A stretch of 64,000 nucleotides of DNA. Source: Anaspis maculata. Taxonomy: Eukaryota; Arthropoda; Insecta; Coleoptera; Scraptiidae. Below the pieces are notes generated by a model, which saw only the letters and a list, made by a program, of their open reading frames with translations, was not told the DNA's origin and did not search any database. The DNA is taken from NCBI GenBank assembly GCA_949128115.1, contig OX421966.1:63423416-63487415 (forward strand), in the 5' to 3' direction. Both the position numbers and the translations under genes were made by a program. How positions within the stretch are numbered: position 1 is the first letter of the stretch; the number at the start of each line of letters is the position of its first letter. Positions 1-12,629 of the stretch are shown here, piece by piece.

Positions 1-697
1 GCGTGTGCTCAGCAGGGTTCAAACGACATCGAAGACACAAGGAGGCCCAGTGAAGTTTCATAGCTTGACATAACATGAAGGCAAAAGAGGGGCTTGCTGG
101 TACTCTGAAAGCCAATAAAAGGCTTAGTGAGCTAATTAGAACTCCATACTATACTTGAGGATACAAGGGGGCCCGATAAGGCTCCGAGTATCACATTAAG
201 GCACAAAGTGCTTACCTCGGTGATTACTCATGCTTCGGAAGTCTCGAAAAAATGCAAAGGGGCTCAGCAGGGCTTCAAACGATACTGAAGACACAAGGGG
301 GCCCATTGGAGCTTTACATAGCAATGAAGGGGAAAAGGGGGGCTTCCTGGTACTCTGGAAGCCAATAAAAACATAAGTGGGCCAATTAGGCTCCATCTCG
401 GGCTCTGAACTACACTTGAGGACAAAAGGGGGCCCGATAGGGCTCCGAATATCACATCAAGACACAAGGCGCTCACTTATGCTCCGAAACTCTTGAAAAG
501 ATGTAGCGGGGCTCAGCAGGGCTTCAAAAGACATTGAAGAAATAAGGGGGCCCAATGGAGCTCTGGATAACAAGTAGGCAACAGGGGAATTACTGGAATT
601 CTGATAGCCATGAAAAAACATAATGGGGCTAACTCGGCTTCCACACTACACTTCAGACACAAGGGACCCGATATAGCTCCAAAAGCCATAGAGCATA
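1..697 (-). repeat. CA/GGGGCCC-rich satellite, first block (~246-bp period)
   Basis: Tandem units recur about every 246 bases: the phrase CTCAGCAGGGCTTCAAA appears near 262 and 508, with a diverged version near 9. Sub-phrases such as GAAGACACAAGGGGGCCCA recur within units. Read on the minus strand it is the same family as the satellite at 35,280-37,309. Short open frames here are products of the repeat period and not genes. The block continues at 1514-1552 and 2583-3040 after two transposon insertions. Confidence 0.85.
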
Positions 698-1513
698 CAG
701 TACGTTTTTTAATTGAAAAACCACCAACGTCGCAGTCTACCCCCAAAAGAACAACGGCAACGCTGTCTAGTGTGAAAATTTAGGAATATTTTTGACACTG
801 TTGAGAGTACAGACGGTCTGTAATTATTTAGGTTATTGTCGCACTTCACACTGACACAGGTTTATGTCAAAAAAATATGCTGTGTGAAGTTTGTAGATAA
901 TTTGCGGTGTCCGTGAATACTGCGATCGCGCTAATATCCTTGTCGTCATTATCAGAAGTTCCAGTGGCAACCTCATGTGCATCACCAGCTTCATCTTCAA
1001 AGTCTGAAGCAGAAGAATCAGCCAATTCTGCATCCGATGGGTCGGATTCTGCCAAACTTCTTATAATTGGTGGAATGTCCTTGATGCTAAAATTCCCCAT
1101 GTGTCTGTCCCAGTCTCTATGAATCAATTTTCTGCAGTGAGGGATATTTTTTTGCCACTGTTCTGCTGAAAAACTTGACGAGTGCCTCTTGCCAAAGGTT
1201 TGCGCTCGGGTTTGCGACACAATTTTTATCTTCTGTTTCGACCGTAATAGATTTAACCAACGATATTTTCAACTCGCGTTTCAATTTCTCGGCATACTAT
1301 GTATGTATGTCGGGAAATACTTAGGAAAGACCAAGTCTTGTCAAAGCGGCTTTTTGAGTTTTGAATTTGAATGACCTGACGGGCCTGACACACCTGACAT
1401 TTTTTCTTTTTTGACCTAACGTCAACATAACAACATTAATCGTGCAACAGGAATTTTTTTCTTTTACCAACTGAAAGCAACAGGTGGTGGTTTTTTGATT
1501 AAAAAACGTACTG
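698..1513. mobile_element. Non-autonomous TA-flanked DNA transposon (Tc1/mariner-like)
   Basis: The left end CAGTACGTTTTTTAATTGAA is matched in reverse complement at the right end (1485-1513), with a few mismatches further in. Both ends are flanked by TA (696-697 and 1514-1515). A CAGT terminus with TA duplication is typical of Tc1/mariner, so that class is inferred. The element lies inside the satellite block. It has no recognisable transposase; the only longer frame is an acidic 117-residue minus-strand ORF at 867-1220. Confidence 0.75.
867..1220 (-). CDS. Hypothetical acidic ORF inside the 698-1513 element
   Basis: A 117-residue minus-strand frame. The N-terminal ~50 residues are basic or hydrophobic (a QWQKNIPHCRKL stretch). 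Residues ~55-95 are rich in Ser, Asp, Glu and Ala (SDPSDAELADSSASDFEDE), and the tail is short. Acidic low-complexity leaders occur at the start of some transposases (piggyBac and others), so this could be the leftover N-terminus of one. No catalytic motif is visible and I do not recognise the family. Expression is doubtful. Confidence 0.25.
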   Translation of the reverse strand: MSQTRAQTFGKRHSSSFSAEQWQKNIPHCRKLIHRDWDRHMGNFSIKDIPPIIRSLAESDPSDAELADSSASDFEDEAGDAHEVATGTSDNDDKDISAIAVFTDTANYLQTSHSIFF

Positions 1514-1552
1514 TAGAAATAACTATAAAGGAGACCCAATGAAGCTATTATA

Positions 1553-2582
1553 CAGGGTGGCCCAACGAAAACAGATCAGAGGGTTTTCGAGCATTTCACC
1601 TCATTTTTTTGTCAAAGCTCGGAGAGGTCGATTTTTATATTGAGGGGGACATCCGAAACATACATTGGCGATTTTTTATCTTCAGCCCCCTTACCCCCAC
1701 CCACCCCAACTTCGAAGTTTCAAATGACACCTCCCACCTTGCGATACATCAAATTGAAGAGAATTAAGTTTTCTTTCTGAAAAAATATTTCGATAATTTT
1801 CAACCCTACCCCCCTTCTTCCTAAAATTGTCTAAGTCTCCAATGTAATATTCTTGACCTCTTGAATTCTCTTTAGTACAGTCAACGTCATCCTGCGCAGC
1901 ATCGAGGGAGACAATTTTTTGTGTAAAAAGTGACACCCAAATTCACCCCTTCACTCCTTCACCCCAACTTCAAAATCTAAAATGACACTACCTACTTTGT
2001 GATACATCAAATTGAAGGGAACTAAATTCTCTTCCTGATTTCCAGAGTTTTCAAAAAGCCCCAAAATACTCCGAATATTCAGTTTATTGGGGGGGGGGTT
2101 TACAGGAAAAAGAATCAATTCCTTTTGATTCGATGAATCACAAAGTAGGTGGTGTCTGTTGAATTTTGAAGTTGGGGTGGGGGAGAGGACAGGGGTGAAT
2201 TTGGGTAGCACTTTTCTCCACCGAAACTTTTCTCCTTGGATGCTATTTAGGATGACGCTGATTAAAATGAGGAGAATTGAGGGGTCGAGAATATGAAATG
2301 GGACAGTCAGAGAAAAGGAAAGGGGGGTGGGGTTAAAGATTTTGAAAATATTTTTTTCAAGAAGAGTGATTCTCTTTGATTCGAAGTATCGCAAAGTGGA
2401 TGGTGTCATTTAAAATTCTGAAGTTGAGGTGGGTAGAGGTGAGTGAGCTGAAGATAGAAATTTGCCAATGTATGTTTCAGATGTCTCCCTCGATATAAAA
2501 ATCGATCTGTCTGAGCTTTTTACAAAAAAATGAGGTGAAATGCCCGAAAACCCCTCTGTTCTGTTTTTGTTGGGCCACCCTG
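1553..2582. mobile_element. Foldback element with CAGGGTGG ends
   Basis: A 1,030-bp palindromic element. The left end CAGGGTGGCCCAACGAAAAC is matched in inverted form at the right end (GGGCCACCCTG), and the inner arms stay alignable for several hundred bases, for example the CAATGTATGTTTC and CCCCAACTTC phrases. The flanks are TA (1551-1552, 2583-2584). Within the arms a ~150-200-base module containing CCCCAACTTC...ATGACAC recurs in alternating orientation. The insertion splits a satellite unit, whose sequence resumes at 2583. No coding capacity is visible. Confidence 0.85.
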
Positions 2583-3040
2583 TATAATAGGAGAAGGCAA
2601 AAGGGGGTGACTGGATTTTTGATAGTCATGAAAAAAACATGATGAGGCTCATCGGGGCTCCAAATTATACTTGAAAATACAAAGAGGACCCAATTTGGGG
2701 TCGAATATCACATAAAGGCACGAGGGGCTCGGAACGCCTCGGAAAAGTGCAAAGGGCTCAACAGAGCTTCGAACGGGGTTGAAAACACAAAGGGGCCCAA
2801 TGGAGCTCTGTGTAACAAAATAACTTGAAATTGGACTCACTGGTACCTATTCCGAAAGCCATGAGAAAACATAATCGGGCACAACAGGGTTCCAACTTCC
2901 AACTACACTTGAAGACACAATGGGGGCCCAACAGGGCTCTCAACATGACATGATAGCACACCGCTGCTTGCTGCTTCGAAAATCATGGAAAATGCAAGGG
3001 GACTCTGCAGGACTTTAAATTATATTGAAGACAGAATAAA
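2583..3040 (-). repeat. CA-rich satellite, second block
   Basis: Continuation of the 1-697 satellite after the foldback. Recognisable phrases are AAAGGGGCCCAATGGAGCTC near 2790 and GGGGGCCCAACAGGGCTC near 2925. About two units remain, more diverged towards the right edge. Confidence 0.8.
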
Positions 3041-3089
3041 GACGATACTTCAGAGAACAATAGACTCGTTATCGGGTGGGTCTGAAATT

Positions 3090-3222
3090 CTCTATATTTT
3101 TGCCCGGGACATTATTTGAGGGGATATTATTGACGGGGATATTTTTGGCTCGGATATTTTTGGCCTGGGATATCATGTCGCGGGGATATTTTTAGCTGAG
3201 ATATTATTGCCGGGATATTTGA
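3090..3222 (+). repeat. GGGATATTTTTGGC minisatellite
   Basis: About seven imperfect copies of a 17-22-base unit (GGGATATTTTTGGC, GGGATATTATTGACG, GGGATATCATGTCG and so on) follow each other directly. The array ends next to the Gypsy integrase relic. Confidence 0.75.
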
Positions 3223-3228
3223 TTCGTC

Positions 3229-3345
3229 ATGTGGCTCATGTTATGTTCGGGACCATACACCGTGGTCAAGAGGATCAGCGACGTTGTATACCAAAAGTTG
3301 TCAATCACGACGACTTTCACGATACCGAAGGAACAACGAAGTGAC
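3229..3345 (+). pseudogene. Gypsy-type integrase C-terminal (GPY) fragment, frameshifted
   Basis: The reading SGPYTVVKRISDVVYQ matches the GPY/F module at the C-terminus of Ty3/Gypsy (Metaviridae-type) integrases. About 20 residues later, in the next frame (from 3291), comes PKVVNHDDFH, equivalent to the KVVHxDRL block that follows GPY in these proteins. The expected spacer between the two blocks is missing, so the piece is deleted and frameshifted. No upstream catalytic core is present, because a minisatellite adjoins directly. It is a decayed relic and not a working gene. Confidence 0.7.
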
Positions 3346-5475
3346 TCGGGACGAACAGGCTTGAGAAGCGGGCATAATAATGGAAACTCGCTGGAGATCA
3401 CGACGCGCGAACAAGACACATCTTCACAACAATTGGCGGAGCAGCCGTACATCAACAGCTTGCCGGAGCATTGGCGAAGCCCGTGAACTTTTGCAGAATC
3501 GCGAATAAACTTGCGGTAAATGCCTGGATATGCCGGAATGAAAATGTAAGCGACGACTTTCGCCTCCTTTCTGGGACAGTCCGAAATGAATTCACTGCGA
3601 CAGTGAAACGACAAGCAAACTTAACTGGAGCGATATTCAAGTGCGACGATTTATTTAATTTGATTTGTTGATAATTGAATTAATATAGTACGCCGGAGAG
3701 ATAGTGTGTTCAAAATTAAAAGTTCGTCTCTCAATTATTTTACCAATCGCAGATTTGTAGAAGTAAGTATAGAAGTGAAGACAGTTGAGCAATGATTGTA
3801 GGGATTGTAGTGAAAACAGTTATACATGAGGTGAAACATAAAAATTTCAATACTCAAGCCAATTCCAGTGATTAGACTTTCAAATTTTCTCGTGTATACG
3901 CATAGCATGTCAAAGGTGAAAGGTCCACCGTGCGCGGATAAAACACCCTGTAAACTTGATGCACGCACTTGATCATCTCTGGATTAGCAAGCTGTATGTG
4001 CATATACACGCGCGAGATAGCCGGCTGGATCTAACTGCATCTGCATTCTGGTTTGATTAACTGTAAAGCGAGTAGTAAAAATAAAAGTTCTCACACATCA
4101 GCCTCAGCCATATTATAACGTTGTATATCAGAAAGTGGATGTATACGTATATAGGTAGGTATACACAAGACGTGATTATTACCATAACTAGATAATTTTC
4201 CTCCAGCAGATTCACCCAAAAACATAGATATTGCAGCTATAGCAGTGCCAGCACATGAAGCGGGCGTTTTGCACATATACGCCTCCTAATCGCCGACCGA
4301 CTCGCATACACCAGCGTTGAAGTCTCCAATCTAAAGCCGCTTAGCGTGCCTCTTTCGCGAGATATGGCGAGAGAGCGAGCGCCGTTTACAAACACCAATT
4401 ATCCAGGCTGACATGGAATTGAAAGGGGATTTTCTTCTTGCTGGTATCAGGTATAGAGGTGTATTTTCTCTCTTCATTCTCTCTCACCGGCAGCCCATAC
4501 GGACGCATCAGAATGGACGGTGTGTTATTAGAGCCGTCGTATAAATCCGTGTTTTTGCAACAAAATCTAGTATCTGAGTACAATTTCCGCGTTAATCAGA
4601 TGCAAATCTTGCGGGGGGGCTTTTTGCGGCCCGCTAATGGATCGTTCAGGTTCGTGTTTTACCATCAGAGAGTGTTCGAAAGCTCCGGTTATGTTCCGAT
4701 CCTATGGCATTACGATGCCGTCTACATCCCGAATCATTGTTTTAAATTGGCATTTTAGTTTCCTCAATTGCTGTTTTGATGTGCTGTTATTGTAACGTTT
4801 CATGCACTTCATTACCAGTTTCGCAGTTACTTTGATCTGGACGGCATCGCGCGGCAACTTCCTTGAGATTATTCGAATTCTTGTCATACCTCGCAACTAT
4901 ACTTGAGCAGATATACTTCTATACGATATGAGGTATACAAAAGAATGATCTTGTAGATTTTGAATATCTGGTACAATTTTAAATTTCATTATTTTAACAA
5001 ACGAAAAGCGCCCTAATCAGAGGTTAGAGAATTTGCGGTTTTTAAAGTGGCCCATTGCGGTTTTACTTTCCTTTTCCTGCACTGAGAGAAAAGATTTCGA
5101 ATATTTATTATGGAAAACACAGACTCGTTTATTGTTAACAAATGCCTTATTTAAATACGGCTTAATAAATATTTATTTGCATCCACCAAGCGGATTGTTT
5201 TGATAGCGTTGAAATACCTTGTTCCCTGTTATTTAATATTTGGTTATAATTACAAAACATCAGTTTGATAATGTTTTATCAATAAGAAACGTGAATAATA
5301 ATAAGCAATTCGATTATTGAGTGGTAACGATAGAATATTAGCTATGAATAATATGATCTAATTTAGTTTTTATAGGTAATTTTATGCATTATTGCTGGCT
5401 ATAGATGATTCTGCCAAATCATCATAAAACATAATAAATCCATTATCAATAGCTAATAATTTGTTCAATAAATAC
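3346..5475. other. Unassigned region
   Basis: Unique-looking AT-rich DNA. A stretch up to about 3640 continues from the Gypsy integrase relic with scattered short frames. The 106-codon frame at 4438-4758 lacks any recognisable motif. I see no RNA gene or element ends here. Confidence 0.4.
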
Positions 5476-6158
5476 CAGGGTGATTCAAAGTGTCGGACCA
5501 CCTTGGAGGTGCATGATATGCAGGTATAATACAGTACTGGGAAGTTGTTTTAAAGATTCTAGGCTTTTTAATTTTGAAGTTATGGAGGTACAAAATTTGA
5601 TTTTTCGATTTCTTCTATTTTTGTTGTTTCAAATGATTTTAACAAAGACTCCATTACATATAGTGAAATAATGGATTCGAAAAATCAACATCTGAATCTG
5701 TATTGAATTTCTGTTTTCTATACAGGTTGAGTCATAAACTATTCTGTTTTCTATACAGGTTGAGTCATAAACTACAAAAATTCAGTTTTCCTAAGAAACC
5801 AGGAGCAAAGAATTTTATAAAATTGAATTGTGTTTTATTGTGCTCGACATAGGATATGGGACTGTTTGCAGGCACTTTTGGAGAAAAATAATTTCCAAGA
5901 TTCATGACTCACCCTTTATACAAAAGAGAAATTCATCACAGATTTAGAGGTTGATTTCTGGCACTCATTGTTTTTCCATAAACAGTTCACCAAAATCTTT
6001 TGAAACAACAAAAATAGAAGCGATCGAAGAACCAACTTTTGTTCCTCCACAACTTTAAAACTGGAAGACATTAGAATCTTTTCAACAACTTTTCAGCACT
6101 CTACTACACCTCTACATTACGCACTTTCAAGATGGTCCGACATTTTTGAGTCACCCTG
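5476..6158. mobile_element. Foldback element with CAGGGTGATTC ends and a nested inner palindrome
   Basis: The left end CAGGGTGATTCAAAGTGTCG pairs with the right end (CGACATTTTTGAGTCACCCTG), and the arms match inward through a GATTTTTCGATTTCTTCTAT region. The right flank is TA; the left has TA plus one extra C. A smaller inverted pair sits inside (TATACAGGTTGAGTCAT near 5720 and ATGACTCACCCTTTATA near 5910), so one foldback appears to lie in another. A 33-base segment is directly duplicated at 5710-5742 and 5743-5775. Non-coding. Confidence 0.8.
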
Positions 6159-7204
6159 TATGAATAAATTTGCTTTTCTTCAACGAGATACTGGACAATA
6201 AATGACATAGGATGATACGACACAAATGACACCATGCACGAATAATGGCGCCGGGTGGAAATCTCTCACTCCACCAACGCATTACATTGGCAATAATAAA
6301 TAATAATATTTGAAGATACTCTAGTGATTAAATCCATTGAGGGTGACTTAGCGATTGTTTGTGAATAATGCACAGTTATTATTGGGGAATAAATGGTGCC
6401 AAAGTGGAGTGAACACAGGTATATTGTCGGTTAAGAACAGGTGATTGTCCGCCAATATGTATCTGTTTATAGTGATTAAACCGGCTCAATCACAAACAAA
6501 ATGTGCAATTTGGATGTAATAAATCATTTTGTGGGAAAGTTTGACTAATATTTGATACGGAATAATATATTCATTGATTCTTATGAACTCTTACGAACAA
6601 CTGGTATAATAAGCCCCTTGGTTATAATGAATAAGTGATTTCAAAATAATTATTTGATGTAAACGACATATGGTGACAAATACTGTGTTATAGTATTTGT
6701 TATTAAATTGGTACGAAACAAGTATTTATTACCTATAAATGAAACTTTTCTCTCAGTGTGGCCCCCACCAGCACAAAAAAAAGTGATCCCGCAGAAAAAA
6801 CGGATGGCGACAGATTTGTCCGTTTTGGGGTCTTCAAAGACAATTGAGACCATTTCCATCATATCTGTATGTGCGTTCTGTAATCTACAATAACTGATGC
6901 TTAATGTTGATCCAATAAGGTTGAAATTTGATAAACAGGTGTGGTTTTAGCATGGAATAATTGTAATATGCTGGTTAGTTGATCCGAATGAATTGAAATT
7001 ATTTTGGTGTTTATAGACGTATAGTTCCACTCTACGATGAGTCCATTGATTTTTAGTTGTCATCTGTCAAACGGGAGTTTTTTTTAAATTTATTCAAGCG
7101 CCTCAACTGCCTTGGTTATTGGCGCCATCTACAGATTTACAATGTGCCTAAGGTAATTTATAAGCGTGAAAAGGTCATAATTTCAATTTAGGTCAATCCG
7201 ATCG
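6159..7204. other. Unassigned region
   Basis: AT-rich intergenic-like sequence with no supported gene, RNA gene or transposon end. Short frames of 60-70 codons on both strands overlap each other and show no motif. Confidence 0.4.
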
Positions 7205-8689
7205 TACTGTCCGGGTACGAAGGGAAAAAACTCTGCACTTGGTGATGAAGTTTTCAAACTTGGCACACATGCCCTTTGAGTTATTCTCAACAAACCTGGA
7301 TGTGAGGCAGACTTGACTTTATAAAGGTAAAAAATAAAGTTGAAAAATTAAAAAACTCCATCTGAAGAACCAAAAGCGCTGAAGTCATGTAATTCACCAT
7401 ATTATATATGTGTAATTTGATGTTTATGGAGCTGATGCTCAAAACAGTTTTGGAATATCTTGTTTCTTTCCTGAGACATTTTGAAAAACGGTTAAATGCT
7501 CGAAAAAACGACTTTTTGTCCATAAATCAGCAAATTTCCAAGATTTCAAGGTGTAAATTGGTATTTCTACCACACGTGACGTTAGAAATAAAATAAGATC
7601 AAGAGCCAATTTCTACGCCTCCTATTTTCAGTAATGCGGTAGTCAACTTTTTGTTGTCTTCACGGCGGCCATTTTAAATTTTCTTGTGACTGCTAAATTG
7701 CAAAACGTGGTCGGCATGCAATTGTGAAGAAGACATTGGACCATTACATACACAAAAAGACATTCTGCAAGAGAAAGTAATGATTTTTACGTAAATTAAA
7801 ATCAGAGATAAAATCAATAAATCAATCAAAAGTTTATTGACCATTGAAAAGTCATATGTAAATCTATTAGACTAGGGTCATTTTTGAAAAAGTGGCCTGG
7901 AAAGTGGTTCTAGAGGCAAGTCATGTTAAAGTTTGGCAACATATGTTTTAAGGGTATTTGGACCTTGCTAAATACGAAAACCATTGTTGCCAAGCCGAAT
8001 TTTGCACTGGAAGCCCGCAATAGGGGGGTTAAGGGGGGGAAGACCAAAAATCACCATTTTCCACCATTCTTGATACCGGGACTGAGACCTGTCATCAATG
8101 TGGAGTAAATTACATCGTATCTTGATTAACTGGGGTCTTATACTACCATCTTGATATGATTACTGTCAAAATTTCCATAGGGGGGCGACTGGTGGGGGGA
8201 ATGTTGACTGTGAAGATCATTCTTTTTTTCTCTTGATTTTGAGTGAATATATACATGTTTGGTATCTTTTCCTATCAAGTTTTATATTCTCAGTTCAATT
8301 ATGGAGTCAAAATTGCAATAGGAGCAAGTTTGAACAAGTTTTGGATGATAAAACATGTTTTTTGTCAATATTTTTTTACCACTTTGAACTGTGTTATTTA
8401 TTGCAAATCGGCATTTTTTTCTCAAAATTCTTGCGTAGTTCGTTAGTCTGGTGTATTTCACACAATACAGTTTTGTAACTGATGTGCCTTCAACTTTTAA
8501 AATATGAAAAAAATATTTTTTTGTGAAAACTGTTTCACGCTACTTTTCAACTTTATTTTTTGCTATTATTTTATTGTATGATGGAAAACTGTGGTCCTCC
8601 ACTACATAATTATAAATAAAACCTTAGCCGAGATATTCTAGAATGTACTTTTTTTCAAAAGAACAGTTTTTCATGTCAGAACCTGATGC

Positions 8690-9176
8690 CCAGTGGGCAA
8701 AAGTCCTCTCAGAGAGACCTGAGATGTTCTTTTGAGCTCAAGAAACGGTTACCTCTTCCAAACGGCTTTGATATGCCCTATTAAGATACAGAGAGGTTAC
8801 CTTATTCCAACTTTTTTGTGATGTTCTCTAGAGCTCCAAAAATGCTACCACTTTTGCACTTCTTTGAGATGTTCTATTAAGCTCCAAAGAGGTTACCTTT
8901 TTCCAACTTCTCTATGATGTTCTCTCAAGCTCCAAATAAGGTTACCTTTTTAGAACTTATTCAAAATGTTTTATAAAATTATAAAGCTCCAAAGGTTACC
9001 CTTGAGGTTACCTTTCTCCAACTTCTCCAAGAAGTTCTATTTCAGCTCCAAAAAAAAATTTTTCTTTGGTATGTTTGATTATGCTCTAAAAAAGAGGTTA
9101 CCTTTTTTGGATTTACGTGAGATGATCTATCAAACCTCCAAGAAAAGTTACCTTTTTCGAACGTCTTGGGCAGGTG

Positions 9177-9180
<4 letters not shown>
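8690..9180 (+). repeat. GAGGTTACCTTTTTCCAACTT minisatellite
   Basis: About eight irregular copies of a 45-65-base unit containing AGGTTACCTTTTTCCAAC followed by GATGTTCTATTAAGCTCCAAA. They fill the loop between the two arms of the large palindrome and run into the poly-T tract. Confidence 0.75.

Positions 9181-9181
<1 letters not shown>

Positions 9182-9220
<39 letters not shown>
9182..9220 (+). repeat. 39-base poly-T tract
   Basis: An uninterrupted run of 39 T. It could be the poly(A) tail of a minus-strand retrotransposed insert, or simple slippage at the end of the GGTTACC minisatellite. The sequence to its right shows no recognisable retroelement end, so the origin stays open. Confidence 0.9.
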
Positions 9221-11193
9221 CATTTACGTTCATGCATGAGATGTACCTATATTCGAATAAGCCGTATTCCTCTAATAATACCCAGGGAAGAGGTAGATAA
9301 AGAGATTTTGAAATCGAATGTAATAAATGTGAATGATAAAACCTATAATTGTATTATTCAACTTAACGTTTAGGGTAATGTACGTATCTGCCTTCGGTTG
9401 CACCAAGTTCTCTTCAGTTTCAGTAGCGTATTTTTCTTAATTCTATAAATTATGATATTTCAATGCAAATCGGAGTTTTTTTTCGACAATTCTTGCGTAA
9501 TTCGTTAGTCTGGTGTATTTCACACAATACATTCACATACTAAGTGTGTCTTCACTTTTTAAAATATGAAAAACTTGAGTTTTGATCATACATACATCAT
9601 ACAGCAAAAAACAAAGTTGAAAAGTAGGGCCAAACAGTTTTCACAAAATTATTTTTTTCTTCATATTTAAAAAAATAGAGGCAGATCAGTTGGATGCCTA
9701 TATCATGGTGAATACATAAGACTAACGAACTACGCAAGAATTTTGAGAAAAATGCCGATTTGCAGTAAAATAACACAGTTGGAAGACGTAAAAAAATCTT
9801 GACAAAAAACATGTTTTATCATGTAAAACTTGTTCAAACTTGCTTCTATTGCAATTTGAACACCATAGTTGAATAGGGAATATGGAATTCAGTCGGAAAC
9901 GATACCAAACATGTTTATATTTACTCAAAATCGAGAGAAAAGAAGAATCATCTACACAGTCAACATTCCCCCCACCAGTCTTCCCCCTCTAAAATTTTTG
10001 ACAGTAATTATGTCAATATGATAGTATAAGACCTCAGTGAATCAAGATATGATATAATTCACTTCATGTTGATGACAGGTCGCAGTCCCGACATCAAAAA
10101 TGGTGAAAAATAGTGATTTTTGGTCTTCCCTCCCCTTTACCCCCCCATTGCGGGCTTCCGGTGCAAAATTCGGCTTGGCAACAATGGTTTTCGTATTCAG
10201 CGGGGTCCAAATACCCTAAAAACGTATGTTGCCAAACTTTAACATGACTTGCCTCTAGCATTGTTTTTTATCCAAAAAGATCCTAGACTATATATAGTTT
10301 TCCTTGGTTTTACACATTTTCAGTGTGCATGACGGGTGACGTGGTACTTGCAGAAGTGAAATACAACCAGAAATTTAAACCTTTACCTTTTCCGAGACCT
10401 CGTGCCAAAATTCACCATCATCAGTTTAAAAATGTCTTGTGAGCGACGTCCAATAAAATACATATTACACTTTTTTAACAAAAATGAAAATCTCATAGTT
10501 CTCTTCAGTCCATTGAGAAAGGTTCCTGTTTCAAAATGTCTTTTTCTGTATATAATGGTCCAATGTAGTCTTCTTCACAATTGCCGACCACGTTTTGAAA
10601 TATTCAATCACAGAAAAATTTGAAATGGCCGCCGTGAAGACAACAAAAAGTTGACTATCCTATTTCTTAAAATAGGAGGCGCAGAAATTGGCTCCTGATC
10701 TTATTCTATTTCTTACGTCATACATTGTAGAAATACCTAGTTTCACCTCAAAATCTTTGAAATTTGCTGATTTATGGGCAAAAAGCCGTTTTTTCAAGCA
10801 TTTTTACGTTTTTCAAAATATCTCAGAGAAGAAACAAGATATTCCAGAACTGTTTGAGGGAGCTTCATCAACATTAAATAACACCCAAATATGATTTGCA
10901 AGACTCCAGCATTTTTGGTTCTTCAGTTACAATTTTTTAATTTTTTCAACTTTATTTTTCACTCTGTATACGCCACTTGTCAAGTCTGCTCTCGAGTCTG
11001 CCCCACATCCAGGTTTGTTGAGAATCATTCAAAGAACACGCGTGCCAAGTTTCAAAACTTCATCACCAAGTGCAGAGTTTCACTTGAATTTGTCCCTTAG
11101 TACCCGGACAATACAGTCCAGTCTCTTTGAGAAATCTGAATGAGAATTGCATGAGTTTTTCGACATCATCATTCTGTGAGCAGTTGACTGAGA

Positions 11194-12629
11194 TCATTCA
11201 AAATTTGGCATCCTCTTTTTTCCTGTTCCAGGCCGTCGTAGTCTATCAGTACTTTGCCTGGCTGTAATCTCATGCTGGCATAAGTCGCAACAGGGTGCGT
11301 CTTCTTTGGTTAATATGTATTTGTGAGTTATATGGGTGTGGCCGATGCGTAATCTTCTGATGATGATTTGGTTCCTTCGTGGTAAGTTCTTGTAGCTGCA
11401 GGGGGAGACGGAATCTTCAACCATCGTGGAGTTTAGTCCTCCGGCAAGAACTCCGGTGTTGCTGTTACTTCTCAGTCACGAAAGTATTTACTTCACCTAG
11501 CGGTATGGGAGGATTGTAGTCGCGTATAGTCTCTTATATATTCGTGTTGGAAGTCCAGGTTTAGGAGGTGATTGAGGTATGTATGGTGGGTACAGTATAG
11601 GTTATAGGTTGGGTTTTTGGCAATAGAGGTATTCGGGGAGCGTATTGCAGTAAAAGTCGTTCGCTTCTCAAGTGAAGTGATGGTTCGTTTGCTTCTCTTT
11701 GTAGAGCTTCTACTGGGCTCATTCTGAATGCTTCTGGTGCTAGCCGAGTTCCATTATTCTGCACTGAGTTGAGGGTTCTCGAAGTAGACTTCGAAGCTGT
11801 CGGGTAGGCTACGGTTCCATAGTCCAGTTTTAAACGGATCATGCGGTTCTATAAACTCTTAACAGTATTTCTTCCTGTACTTCTCAGTAATGACTTGACA
11901 GAGTTTTCATCAGGTCGAGTCTTCTAGAAGACTAGAGCATTTAATCTTTAACCGCCTAGTATAGGAAATTCAGTTGAGCTTTGAGTCAAATATAAGTCCA
12001 AGAAACTTATGTGTCTGGACTACTGGCAGGGTGTTATCTTCCAGCTTCATGTGTGAAAGGGGTTGTTGTGTTCTTTTTCGTGGCAATCTCATTATTTTGG
12101 TTTGTGTAGGTCAGAATTTGAACCCAACCTCCTCTGACCACACTGGTCCAATTCATTGAGTGAGTTCTGTATCATGTTGAAGCCTGGACTTGAGCGTTCA
12201 TTCTGGTGTTCACGTGATTGATCGCTATCATAACAAGCGTGGTGCTTATGAACGATCCTTGGGGTACTCCATTTTCTGAACGATATGACAAGTGTTCCAT
12301 TCACTCTCACTTGGAATGTTCGATATCAAAGAAAATTGTCTATGAAGCCGAATAAGTTTTCCCCGATGTTCCATCTAGCCAGTGTTGATACAATGGTATT
12401 CTTCCAGATTGTGTCGAAGGCCTTTTCGATGTCGAAAAAGACAGCGACCAACTCTTGACCATTTCTGAAGGCTTCTATGACTTCATTCTGAAGTTTTTTC
12501 AGACTGCATGTTGTGGAAGGTTTTGGTCTAGAACCGTTTTGGATTTTTGTTAGTACCTAGATTCTTAGTTTCCATGTATACTAGTAATCTCTTGTTTGCT
12601 ATTTTTTCGAGAAGCTTACTCAGGATATT
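11194..12629 (-). pseudogene. Decayed I/Jockey-group non-LTR retrotransposon: RT palm to RNase-H-like tail
   Basis: Read on the minus strand from 12629 downward. RT palm: LVAVFFDIEKAFDTIW near 12458-12410, with its catalytic Asp. RT box 5: NGVPQGSFISTTLVMIAINH near 12275-12215, shifted in frame. Thumb-like part: KLDYGTVAY with the EANEPSLHLR segment (11842-11561). C-terminal: RRLRIGHTHITHKYIL followed by CCDLC (11424-11194). This order matches RNase-H-bearing I/Jockey-group polyproteins. Several frameshifts and stops separate the blocks and the FADD box is not clear, so it is non-functional. Its upstream part lies at 15228-15900, beyond an inserted element. Confidence 0.8.

Larger units (their letters stand above)
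7205..11118. mobile_element. Giant (~3.9 kb) foldback element
   Basis: The left arm begins near TGTCCGGGTAC (7209) and the right arm ends with GTACCCGGACA (11100-11110). The arms align over more than 1 kb each: for example CACTTGGTGATGAAGTTTT (7239) against its complement near 11060, and the CCGAATTTTGCACYGGAAGCCC module near 7997 and 10160. A segment containing TTCTTGCGTAGTTCGTTAGT occurs near 8430, again directly near 9490, and inverted near 9725, so the centre is rearranged. The centre also holds a GGTTACC minisatellite and a 39-base poly-T. No transposase is seen. The exact target duplication is unclear, so the ends are approximate. Confidence 0.75.

Noticed and set aside
4438..4758. 106-codon frame as a possible host exon
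   Set aside because: No recognisable domain, no splice or codon-use support, and an opposite-strand frame overlaps it.
8966..9373. 135-codon frame crossing the poly-T tract
   Set aside because: A run of Phe from poly-T joins unrelated sequence; the left part is the GGTTACC minisatellite.
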